From Eubacteriales bacterium (GTDB lineage: Bacteria; Bacillota; Clostridia; Lachnospirales; Lachnospiraceae), in contig JAUNFZ010000002.1 of assembly GCA_030524785.1 (NCBI GenBank), forward strand, positions 29,992-79,347: a stretch of DNA of 49,356 nt, given 5' to 3'. The translations under genes and the position numbers were made by a program. Below are positions 18,434 to 26,123 of the stretch, one piece after another (positions within the stretch are counted from its first letter, which is position 1; every line of letters begins with the position of its first letter). The notes below the pieces were generated by a model. It worked only from the letters and a program-made list of their open reading frames with translations. It did no database searches and had not been told where the DNA came from.

Positions 18434-19312
18434 TCACTGCCGGAACATCTGCCGGATTTTCGTCTCTCCCGCTCTCAGATGCTCCCCGAGAGCTTTTCTT
18501 TTTTGTTCTGTAGTGCCCAATACCCGTTCAAACACTTCCCGCTCCTGGCAGACGCCTTTTCCGTGAGGCACCATATATGCCCCCGCATCGCTTCCGAGCG
18601 CCAGCTGCACGCCCTTTTCATAGGCCCGGGACAGGTTTTCACACTCCATATCATAAATTTTCTTCAGGATTTCATCTTCATACCGGCCGCAGCCGAAAAG
18701 ATTGGCCGTCGTCACAATTGTCGGCACCCAGATACAGCCTGTATCCGCCATGGCGTCCATGCAATCGCCGTCAATATAATTTCCGTGTTCTATGCTGTCC
18801 GCCCCCGCCAGCACTGCCGGAAGCACCGCCTCCCGGCCGTTGGCGTGCACCATCACGGCAAAACCTTCGGCGTGAGCAATATGAATCATCTCCTTAATCC
18901 ATTCCGGCTCCAGGGCCTCCTCGCTCAGACGCCCGAAACAATCGTATTCAATAATCCCGGATACCATGATCTTGATAAAATCGCCGTGCCTTCTGCGTAC
19001 TTCCTCCACTTTTTCCCGGTAATCTCCAAGGCTTTCCGCTCCGACACCCACGATATGTCCATAGTGTCCCATCCTGTGAATGGCAAACACCGGCGTGCGG
19101 TAGTCGATTCCATATTCCCCGGCCAGCTCTTTTGCCTTTTCCGATACGCCAAAACGGTCTCCGCCATCCCTCACAAAGGGGATGGCAAAGACCTGATATG
19201 CCCGCAGATGTTCCCGGACGCGTTCTATATTCACGCTGTTCTTATGCTCCGCCACAGCAGTGCGGTAATTGAGCCCATCCATAAAAATATGGGCATGACA
19301 TTCTCCAAACAT
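18434..19312 (-). CDS. Amidohydrolase-family protein
   Basis: This 292-residue metal-dependent hydrolase shows the TIM-barrel amidohydrolase ligand set: HAH at residues 6-8 (ECHAHIF), a lysine in FIKIMVSG, then VHANGRE, IEHGNYID and the final aspartate in LGSDAGAY. It probably hydrolyses a cyclic amide or related C-N bond; the substrate is unknown. It is shorter than full imidazolonepropionase-like enzymes and lacks the usual N-terminal beta-sandwich. It starts 4 nt after the HerA-like gene, so it is translated from the trk transcript. Confidence 0.8.
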   Translation of the reverse strand: MFGECHAHIFMDGLNYRTAVAEHKNSVNIERVREHLRAYQVFAIPFVRDGGDRFGVSEKAKELAGEYGIDYRTPVFAIHRMGHYGHIVGVGAESLGDYREKVEEVRRRHGDFIKIMVSGIIEYDCFGRLSEEALEPEWIKEMIHIAHAEGFAVMVHANGREAVLPAVLAGADSIEHGNYIDGDCMDAMADTGCIWVPTIVTTANLFGCGRYEDEILKKIYDMECENLSRAYEKGVQLALGSDAGAYMVPHGKGVCQEREVFERVLGTTEQKRKALGEHLRAGETKIRQMFRQ

Positions 19313-19315
19313 TTT

Positions 19316-20935
19316 TTACCTTTTCGTCAGGTTCTTGAAAAGCCCTCTTACAAGCTGATTGCCCACATTCGTCGCCACTTTTCCCATCGTCTTCATCATT
19401 TCTCTGTGGGCACGTTCTCTCTCCCTGGCCTCTCTTGCTGCTTCCTTTGCGGCCGCTGCTTCTGCTTTGGCCCGCTCTTTGGCGGCTGCAGCCTCCTCTT
19501 TTTTCTTCTCCTTTTCCTTTTCTGCCTCCAGACGGGCCAGGATTTTCGCCTGCTCTGCTTCCTGCTTTGCCTTCTCCTTCGCGGCCGCAGCCTCCGCCTT
19601 TGCCTGTTCCTCCGCCGCTTTTTCTGCTTCTTCTGCCTGCTGTTCCTCTACCGCCTTCCGGTTCAAAAACTCATAGGCTGAATCCCGGTCGATGCTCTCG
19701 TCGTATTTTGCCGCCATTGCATCTGCCTGAATCGCTGCCTGACGTTCCATATCTGTAATGGCTCCCATACGGCTCTGCGGGCAGAGAATCTTGCATCTTC
19801 TCACTACTGTGGGACGGCCCTCCTCATCTAGAACAGACACCAGCGCTTCCCCGATGCCAAGCTCCTGCAGTACCTCCACTGTCTTAAATTCAGGATTTTC
19901 TCTGAAAGAATCCGCCGCCGCCTTCAGCGCCTTCTGCTCCGTCGGCGTATACGCCCGCAGGGCATGCTGAATACGGTTTCCAAGCTGTCCCAGCACCTCC
20001 CCTGGAATATCGGAGGGACTCTGGGTAATGAAATAAATACCTACGCCCTTAGAGCGGATCAGTTTCACCACCTGCTCAATCTTTCGAAGCAGTTCCGGCG
20101 ACGCGCCGTTAAAAAGCATATGCGCCTCATCAAAGAAAAATACCATCTTCGGCTTGTCCGCGTCCCCGGCCTCCGGAAGCGTTTCAAAAAGTTCCGACAT
20201 CGCCCAAAGCATAAAAGTGCCGTACATATCCGGATAATTCATCAGCGTGTCCGCCGCCAGCACGTTGATATAGCCCCTGCCGTCGGCGTCCGTGCGGAAC
20301 CAGTCGCGCACATCCACCGCCGGTTCCCCGAAGAATACGTCTCCGCCCTGCTCCTCCAGGTTCACCAGCGTACGCACAATTGCCCCGATGCTCTGCTTTG
20401 TCATATTTCCATAAGCTGTCACGTAATCCTTCGTATGATCTCCCACATAGGTGAGCATGGAACGAAGATCTTTGATATCGATCAGCAAAAGTCCCGCATC
20501 ATCCGCAATGCGGAAAACAATGGACAGAATATCCGTCTGCGTATCATTAAGTCCCATCAGCTTTCCCAAAAGCAGCGGTCCCATCTCCGAAATTGTCGTG
20601 CGCAGGGGATGGCCCATTTTTCCGTATACATCCCAGAGCGCCGTAGGATATGCGTGATAGCTCCAGATATCCTCCAGACCAAATTTTTTGATGCGCTTCT
20701 GCATATCTTCTGTGTCGTTGCCCGGCTGGCACATTCCCGCCAGATCGCCTTTCGCATCCGCCAGAAACACCGGAACTCCCGCGTCGCTGAAAGATTCCGC
20801 CAGCACCTTCAGGGTAATTGTCTTTCCCGTACCGGTAGCTCCCGCAATCAGGCCGTGACGGTTTGCCATTTTCGGTATTATGCAGACTTTTTCTTCTCCG
20901 TCCTGTCCGATCCAAATTTTTTCCTCATTATACAT
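19316..20935 (-). CDS. HerA/YjgR-like helicase-family ATPase (DUF853)
   Basis: This 539-residue P-loop ATPase of the HerA/FtsK group has Walker A GATGTGKT at residues 32-39 and Walker B KMVFFFDEAH near residue 255. ALRAYTPTEQKALKAAA follows, typical of the DUF853/YjgR family. Residues about 425-520 form a long Ala/Glu/Lys-rich coiled coil. The role of the family is not settled; partners NurA or SIR2 are not adjacent. It sits between trkH and the amidohydrolase on one strand. Confidence 0.88.
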   Translation of the reverse strand: MYNEEKIWIGQDGEEKVCIIPKMANRHGLIAGATGTGKTITLKVLAESFSDAGVPVFLADAKGDLAGMCQPGNDTEDMQKRIKKFGLEDIWSYHAYPTALWDVYGKMGHPLRTTISEMGPLLLGKLMGLNDTQTDILSIVFRIADDAGLLLIDIKDLRSMLTYVGDHTKDYVTAYGNMTKQSIGAIVRTLVNLEEQGGDVFFGEPAVDVRDWFRTDADGRGYINVLAADTLMNYPDMYGTFMLWAMSELFETLPEAGDADKPKMVFFFDEAHMLFNGASPELLRKIEQVVKLIRSKGVGIYFITQSPSDIPGEVLGQLGNRIQHALRAYTPTEQKALKAAADSFRENPEFKTVEVLQELGIGEALVSVLDEEGRPTVVRRCKILCPQSRMGAITDMERQAAIQADAMAAKYDESIDRDSAYEFLNRKAVEEQQAEEAEKAAEEQAKAEAAAAKEKAKQEAEQAKILARLEAEKEKEKKKEEAAAAKERAKAEAAAAKEAAREARERERAHREMMKTMGKVATNVGNQLVRGLFKNLTKR

Positions 20936-20961
20936 AATATTTCCTGCCTCCTTTTAGGTTT

Positions 20962-22425
20962 TTATGACGCCCGTTTTGCAGTTTTCCTGCGCTTCCAAAC
21001 AGAGGGCACAAACAGCATCAGCATTGGAAACAGTTCCAGGCGGCCCGCCAGCATGTCCAGGCACAGCACAAGCTTGGAAAGGGGCGAAAAACTGGAAAAG
21101 TTTCCTGCCGGACCCACGACCTCCAGGCCGGGGCCTATATTATTGAGCGTAACGCCCACTGCCGTAAAATTCGTAACCAAATCCTTTTCATCCAGCGTGA
21201 TAATCAGGAGAGAACCTACAAATACCAGCACATAAATAGCCAGATACACATTCACAGAGCGGACCACTTCATGTTCTATCATACGGCCGTCCATACGCAC
21301 CTTATAAACGCTTCGCGGGTGCAAAAGCATCTTGATCTCCTTGCCGATACCTTTTACCATAATCACAATACGCGACACCTTGATGCCGCCGCCCGTGCTC
21401 CCCGCGCAGGCGCCGATAAACACCAGAATCATCAAAATGGTTTTCGAAAGAGGCGGCCACTGGTTAAAGTCCCTTGTAGAATATCCGGTGGTTGTGATAA
21501 TCGATCCCACCTGAAACGCCGCGTGATGAAGCGCCTGAAACAGATTCGGAAACATCGGCAGTATATTTATGGTAATGACCGCCACGGAAACGGCGATAAT
21601 TGCCAGGTATGTGCGCACTTCCTCCGACTTCAGCGCCTGCTTCGGCTTTTTTCTTACCAGAAGAAAGTATGTGTTGAAATTTACGCCGAACAGAATCATA
21701 AAAATCGTGATGACTGCCTGCTGGTACACCGTATAATCGGCAATTCCCGTATTTTTTACGGCAAAGCCTCCGGTACCCGCAGTACCCATAGTCAGAGTTA
21801 TGGCATCAAACACCGGCATGCCCCCCAAAAGCAGCAAAACAAACTGAAGCAGCGTCATGCCCATGTAGATTGCATACAAAAAGATAGCTGTATCCCGCAG
21901 CCGCGGAACCATCTTGCTCACCGACGGACCGGGGCTCTCCGCCTTCATCAGGTTCATAAAAGCCCCTCCCTTTAAGGGAAGAATGGCCAGAATAAACACC
22001 AGCACGCCCATGCCGCCTATCCAGTGAGTAAAGCTTCTCCAGAAAAGCCCTGCATGGGACATTGCTTCCACATCCATCAGAATACTGGATCCGGTGGTCG
22101 TAAAGCCTGACACCGTCTCAAACAACGCATCCACGTAAAAGGGGATCTCCCCGGAAATATAAAACGGGACCGCCCCGAGAAGACTTAAAACAATCCAGCA
22201 GAGCGCCACCGTCACAAGCCCCTCTTTCGTGTACAGCCGCCTATCTTTCGGTTTCCGGAAAGTAAAAACAACTCCCAGGACAGCGCACAAAAGAGCGCTT
22301 GCCGCATAAGCCGCGCAGACCTGAAATTCTCCGTAAATCAGCCCAACTAGCACAGGCAGCGCCAAAAACGCTGCCTCAAAATAGCATACATATCCCAGCA
22401 TATACCGAATGATCTGATAGTTCAT
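20962..22425 (-). CDS. trkH: Potassium uptake protein TrkH
   Basis: This 487-residue membrane protein is the ion-conducting subunit of the Trk/Ktr potassium transporter. The four selectivity-filter loops can be seen as GFTTTGSSI, GTAGTGGF, TTTGYSTRDF and NNIGPGLE, each with the central Gly, in a chain of about ten helices. It begins 2 nt after trkA, so the pair is coupled. Confidence 0.95.
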   Translation of the reverse strand: MNYQIIRYMLGYVCYFEAAFLALPVLVGLIYGEFQVCAAYAASALLCAVLGVVFTFRKPKDRRLYTKEGLVTVALCWIVLSLLGAVPFYISGEIPFYVDALFETVSGFTTTGSSILMDVEAMSHAGLFWRSFTHWIGGMGVLVFILAILPLKGGAFMNLMKAESPGPSVSKMVPRLRDTAIFLYAIYMGMTLLQFVLLLLGGMPVFDAITLTMGTAGTGGFAVKNTGIADYTVYQQAVITIFMILFGVNFNTYFLLVRKKPKQALKSEEVRTYLAIIAVSVAVITINILPMFPNLFQALHHAAFQVGSIITTTGYSTRDFNQWPPLSKTILMILVFIGACAGSTGGGIKVSRIVIMVKGIGKEIKMLLHPRSVYKVRMDGRMIEHEVVRSVNVYLAIYVLVFVGSLLIITLDEKDLVTNFTAVGVTLNNIGPGLEVVGPAGNFSSFSPLSKLVLCLDMLAGRLELFPMLMLFVPSVWKRRKTAKRAS

Positions 22426-22427
22426 CT

Positions 22428-23795
22428 TTACCCCCTGCTCTTTCCGAGAATATCTCTGATATCCCTCAATCCGCTTCTCGTTGTAACGACTACTACCGTA
22501 TCATCCACCTGCATGGCGTCATTTCCTCTTGGAAGAATAATTTTTCCATGACGCTGTATACAGGCCACCAGAATATCGTCCTTTAAATTAAGATTCATTA
22601 GCGGGATGTTCACCACCGGACTGTTTTCGCGAATGATAAATTCCAGCGCCTCCACCTTGCCTCCGGCGATCCGGTGCAGGGATTCCACATTGCTTCCGAT
22701 AGAATTTCCCAGCGCCCGGGCATACCTGATAATGAACTCTGCCGTAATTTCCTTTGGATACACTACCGTGTCAAGATCCAGACTGCTTATCACCTCGTCA
22801 AAAGCAATCCGGTTGATCTTTGTGAGCGTCTTAACGTCCGCCTGGCGTTTCGCATACAGGGAAAGAAACACATTTTCTTCATCCATACCGGTCAGAGCCG
22901 CAAATGCGTCCACCTGATCCAGCCCTTCCTCCATCAAAAGCGCCTTGTCCGTGCCGTCTCCGTGAATGATCGTCACATTCGGGAGCTTCTGACTGAGCAT
23001 ATCGCAGCACGCCGCATCCTTTTCCAGAATTTTTACGTCCATTCCCGTGGCCGAAAGGAGTTTTGCCAGATAGTAGCTGACCTTTCCTCCCCCCACCATC
23101 ATAATACTGCGGGCCGGATTTCCCTCGATACCCACCTTTTTGAAAAACTCAATCGTGCTTTTTGTCGCACCTACAATGTATATATTGTCTTTTTCCCGCA
23201 GGGTAAACATACCGTTGGGAATCGTAATCTCCTCTCCGCGCTCCACCACGCACACCAGAATATCGCTGCGCAGTTTTGTATAAATATCCTGCACCTGCAT
23301 ATCGCACAGGGGAGATCCCGCCTTAATTCTTACTTTCAGTATCTCCGCCTTGCCCTTCGCAAATACCTCCACGCCGATAAGCGCCGGGAGGCGCAGCACC
23401 CTGGAAGCCTCCGTGGCGGCCGCCAGCTCGGGATTAATTACCATGGCGAGTCCCAGTTCTTTTTTCAGGAAATCCACCTCTGAGGTATACTCCGGATTTC
23501 TCACCCGGGCAATAGTCTGACAATTTCCGGCCTTTTTAGCGATCAGGCAGCACATAAGGTTCAGTTCGTCGGAACCTGTCACCGCGATCAGAAGATCCGC
23601 TTTTTTCACGCCGGCCTCCACCAGCATTTCAAAACTGATCCCGCTCCCTATGTACCCCATAATATCAAATTCGTTCACAAGCTGCTCAACGCGGTCCCCA
23701 TTCGTATCCAGAACCGTGATATCATTGTCCTCTCTGCTCAGCTGCTCCGCCAGCGTCGATCCGACTTTACCGCAGCCTACGATAATTATCTGCAT
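22428..23795 (-). CDS. trkA: Trk system potassium uptake regulatory subunit TrkA
   Basis: This 455-residue cytoplasmic gating subunit contains two RCK units. Each has an N-terminal NAD(H)-binding fold: IIVGCGKVGSTLAEQL at residue 3 and MMVGGGKVSYYLAKLL near residue 230. Each unit also has a TrkA-C domain. It controls opening of the adjacent TrkH pore. GGAGGATGTT precedes the ATG, and a promoter lies 70 bp upstream. It is the first gene of a trkA-trkH-herA-amidohydrolase unit. Confidence 0.95.
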   Translation of the reverse strand: MQIIIVGCGKVGSTLAEQLSREDNDITVLDTNGDRVEQLVNEFDIMGYIGSGISFEMLVEAGVKKADLLIAVTGSDELNLMCCLIAKKAGNCQTIARVRNPEYTSEVDFLKKELGLAMVINPELAAATEASRVLRLPALIGVEVFAKGKAEILKVRIKAGSPLCDMQVQDIYTKLRSDILVCVVERGEEITIPNGMFTLREKDNIYIVGATKSTIEFFKKVGIEGNPARSIMMVGGGKVSYYLAKLLSATGMDVKILEKDAACCDMLSQKLPNVTIIHGDGTDKALLMEEGLDQVDAFAALTGMDEENVFLSLYAKRQADVKTLTKINRIAFDEVISSLDLDTVVYPKEITAEFIIRYARALGNSIGSNVESLHRIAGGKVEALEFIIRENSPVVNIPLMNLNLKDDILVACIQRHGKIILPRGNDAMQVDDTVVVVTTRSGLRDIRDILGKSRG

Positions 23796-23864
23796 AACAT
23801 CCTCCGTCTTTCCTGGGCTTTTTCTGTATCGTCTTTACACAAATTTAATACGGCCTTTATACCC

Positions 23865-23892
23865 ATTTTACGATATACGGAGGAAATGTCAA
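23865..23892 (-). promoter_or_regulatory. Sigma-A promoter for trkA
   Basis: On the minus strand TTGACA (23887-23892) and TAAAAT (23865-23870) are 16 nt apart. Confidence 0.7.
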
Positions 23893-23902
23893 TGCTTTTT
23901 CC

Positions 23903-23944
23903 GTGCAATCTGTACAATCTGTGCAATCCTGCGCAATCTGTGCA
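23903..23944. repeat. Short tandem repeat of a 9-10 nt unit
   Basis: About four and a half degenerate copies of GTGCAATCT (variants GTACAATCT, GTGCAATCC, GCGCAATCT, GTGCAGG) lie between the trkA promoter and the 3' end of the ABC membrane-protein gene. No gene is visible in this 226 bp gap. Confidence 0.6.
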
Positions 23945-24021
23945 GGAGCTTTGCACAAAATCATAAACGTCATGGCAGAAGCTGTAAGCAGCGGGGCTGA
24001 AGTTATGGAACGTGCCGCTTT

Positions 24022-24681
24022 CTACTCTTTCTTTTTTTCATGAGCACAGCAAAACGCCGCGCAAATACCGGCAATCAAAAGGCCTGCTCCCACGGCGCCA
24101 AAGGCCAGCAGCGCCTGATGATCTGCCATCCACAAAAGCAGTGTTTCCATTATTCCGTCCTCCGTCAGAGCGCTTAAAAGATAGCTTCCTCCAAAAAACA
24201 GCAAAAAGGGAGGAACAATACGCACCAGCTGTACAATCTGCGCATTGCTTATGCCAAACATATAAAATATTACATATTCCACTGCCATAAAGAACAGCGA
24301 TGCTCCAAACAAAACGGCAATCATAGGGAAAATTCCCGTCCAGTCGTTTTCCCCGTTCATGGCAAAAACTAATGCCTGGACAGCGCATCCCACCAGAGCC
24401 GATGCCGCCATAACGCCGCTTCCGAAAAGAAATCTTCCAAACACCTTTTCCTCCACCCGGGCCGGAAGAATCTCCGTGAAGGCTGGCGTCATATTCGCCA
24501 TTACTGTAAAGGGCGTCGTCACCACGGTCAGGCCGCCGAACACCATATAAAGAACTGCCCAGGAAGCCGGCATATTTACCACGATTGCTACAAACCCGCA
24601 AAGTACTGCAAAAAATATGAAAAAAGCCACCATGCTTCGCGATTTCATAAAATCAAGTTTGGCACATTTTAAGATTCTCAT
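24022..24681 (-). CDS. ABC-2-type transporter membrane protein
   Basis: This 219-residue protein has five or six hydrophobic helices and no export signal. It is the membrane partner of the ATPase gene that it overlaps by 4 bp (ATGA). Together with the GntR gene this is the common regulator-ATPase-permease cassette of YtrA-type operons, usually involved in cell-envelope stress or peptide export. The substrate is unknown. Confidence 0.75.
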   Translation of the reverse strand: MRILKCAKLDFMKSRSMVAFFIFFAVLCGFVAIVVNMPASWAVLYMVFGGLTVVTTPFTVMANMTPAFTEILPARVEEKVFGRFLFGSGVMAASALVGCAVQALVFAMNGENDWTGIFPMIAVLFGASLFFMAVEYVIFYMFGISNAQIVQLVRIVPPFLLFFGGSYLLSALTEDGIMETLLLWMADHQALLAFGAVGAGLLIAGICAAFCCAHEKKKE

Positions 24682-25544
24682 TGCGCTTCCTCCATTTCTC
24701 TGATCATGTGAATGACTATGTTGTCGATAGACGGCTTCTCAAAGACACATTCCCGGGACAGATAAGCCGCGTCATCGCTTTTTATGACTGCCTCAAAGCC
24801 AACGCCCGTCTCCTTTAATCCAATCATATATTTTCTTGCCTTCCCGTCCAGATCCTCCCGGCCGCCTTTTACAATCATATATTCCTCCTGCAGTTCTTCC
24901 TTCGTCTCGCAGAATACCTTCGCGCCGTTGTGGATAAAAAACACATAATCCGCAATCTGTTCCAGGTCACTTAAAATATGTGTGGAAAACAGTACGCTTC
25001 TCTCGCCGTCGGCAATATATTCCTGCAGAATTTCCAATATCTCCTGCCGTACCATCGGATCCAGGCCATTGGTAGCTTCGTCCAGAATCAAAAGCTTTGT
25101 GTCACGGCAGAGAGCCATGGCAAACATCAGCTTTACTTTCATGCCTCTGGAAAACTCTTTTATCTTTTTATTCTCCGGCAGCTTCCATTTTTTCATATAA
25201 GCGTCAAATTCCTGCTCCCGGAACGTAGGGTAAAAATCGCGGCAGACCGTACGGATATGCTTCAGTTTGAAATCCGGCATAAAGCCGTCGCTGTCGCCAA
25301 TATACCCTATCGCCTCTTTGTAGGCCACCGGCTGTTCCTTATAGTTTATGCCGTCGATCGTACACACTCCCCCGTCCGCCTTAATCAGATGGGCAATCAT
25401 CCCAAGGGTCGTGGTCTTGCCTGCCCCGTTTCTTCCCACATAACCCATAATATAGCCTTTGGGCAGCGTAAAACTGATTTCCTTTAACGAAAAATCCTTA
25501 TAGGATTTGCAAAGTCCTCTGACTGTTAATGCATTTTCTCCCAT
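24678..25544 (-). CDS. ABC transporter ATP-binding protein (YtrB-like)
   Basis: This 288-residue ATPase has Walker A GRNGAGKTT, the signature region FSRGMKVKL, Walker B LLILDEATNGLD and the H-loop STHILSDLEQI. The C-terminal 70 residues are an accessory region typical of exporter ATPases. It lies 3 nt after the GntR gene and overlaps its membrane partner by 4 bp. Confidence 0.9.
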   Translation of the reverse strand: MGENALTVRGLCKSYKDFSLKEISFTLPKGYIMGYVGRNGAGKTTTLGMIAHLIKADGGVCTIDGINYKEQPVAYKEAIGYIGDSDGFMPDFKLKHIRTVCRDFYPTFREQEFDAYMKKWKLPENKKIKEFSRGMKVKLMFAMALCRDTKLLILDEATNGLDPMVRQEILEILQEYIADGERSVLFSTHILSDLEQIADYVFFIHNGAKVFCETKEELQEEYMIVKGGREDLDGKARKYMIGLKETGVGFEAVIKSDDAAYLSRECVFEKPSIDNIVIHMIREMEEAQ

Positions 25545-25547
25545 AAT

Positions 25548-25928
25548 CTACTCCTTTCCCTGCGTCCACATATGTTTCAGAGCCTGCGCCACTTCATCCT
25601 CCGACATTCCCAGATGTCCTGCCGCCTGTATGGCTCCCTCTAAATATTCTTTCAACTGTTTCTGATATTGTTCCCGTATCAGCGCGTTATCACGCTCCAG
25701 CACAATGCTGCCCTTTCCCTGTACAGAAGCGATAAATCCACTGTTTTCCAGCTCCCGGTAGGCTCTGGTTGTGGTGATGACGCTGATGCCCAAATCCCTG
25801 GCAAGCTGACGGATGGAGGGCAAAACCGTTCCCGCCGCAAGCTGCCCGTTTAAAATCTGCTGTGCAATCTGCTCCCGTATCTGCGCATATATGGGAAGCT
25901 CCGATTGATTTGAAAGAACTATCTTCAT
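25548..25928 (-). CDS. GntR-family regulator, YtrA subfamily
   Basis: This 126-residue protein has an N-terminal winged helix (PIYAQIREQIAQQIL, then LPSIRQLARDLGISVITTTRAYRELENSGFI) and only a short helical tail, as in the YtrA subgroup, without a large ligand domain. The ATG at 25928 follows AAGGAGAAAGGG; a longer reading to 26006 lacks a ribosome site. It probably represses its own operon through the dyad at 26004-26053. Confidence 0.9.
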   Translation of the reverse strand: MKIVLSNQSELPIYAQIREQIAQQILNGQLAAGTVLPSIRQLARDLGISVITTTRAYRELENSGFIASVQGKGSIVLERDNALIREQYQKQLKEYLEGAIQAAGHLGMSEDEVAQALKHMWTQGKE

Positions 25929-26003
25929 CCCTTTCTCCTTTTCTCTGTCAGCAGGCAGACGTCTCTGCCGGCTGCATATGGCAATGTTTCTTTCTGCAAA
26001 ACG

Positions 26004-26053
26004 CAAAAAGTATATACTGTATATATATGATTATATACAGTATATACTTTTTG
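26004..26053. promoter_or_regulatory. Perfect 22-bp inverted repeat, probable GntR operator
   Basis: Two 22-nt arms (26004-26025 and 26032-26053) are exactly complementary around a 6-nt centre. Each arm contains AGTATATACTGTATAT or its complement, so there may be two binding sites. The dyad overlaps the promoter of the gntR-ABC operon. Confidence 0.75.
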
Positions 26054-26057
26054 TCAA
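26030..26057 (-). promoter_or_regulatory. Consensus sigma-A promoter inside the GntR dyad
   Basis: On the minus strand perfect TTGACA (26052-26057) and perfect TATAAT (26030-26035) are 16 nt apart. The spacer is one arm of the operator, so a bound repressor would exclude RNA polymerase. Confidence 0.75.
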
Positions 26058-26081
26058 GGACTTTTCTATAAATTTGTCAAA

Positions 26082-26109
26082 GGCGGCACAGCCCTTTGGC
26101 CATGCCGCC
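26082..26109 (-). terminator. Terminator-like hairpin after nrdD
   Basis: On the minus strand GGCGGCA pairs with TGCCGCC, and GCC with GGC inside the loop. A weak T-containing stretch (TTTGACAAATTT) follows. It lies 14 bp beyond the nrdD stop. Confidence 0.55.
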
Positions 26110-26123
26110 GTATGCAGGTATAT

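Noticed and set aside
18479..19681. 400-codon open frame on the plus strand
   Set aside because: It spans the antisense of two real genes; the Leu/Phe-rich tail mirrors the Ala/Lys/Glu coiled coil of the HerA-like protein.
26004..26053. Reading the AT-rich dyad as a transcription terminator
   Set aside because: It contains a consensus promoter, is AT-rich and lies upstream of gntR; a GC-rich hairpin nearer nrdD is the better terminator.
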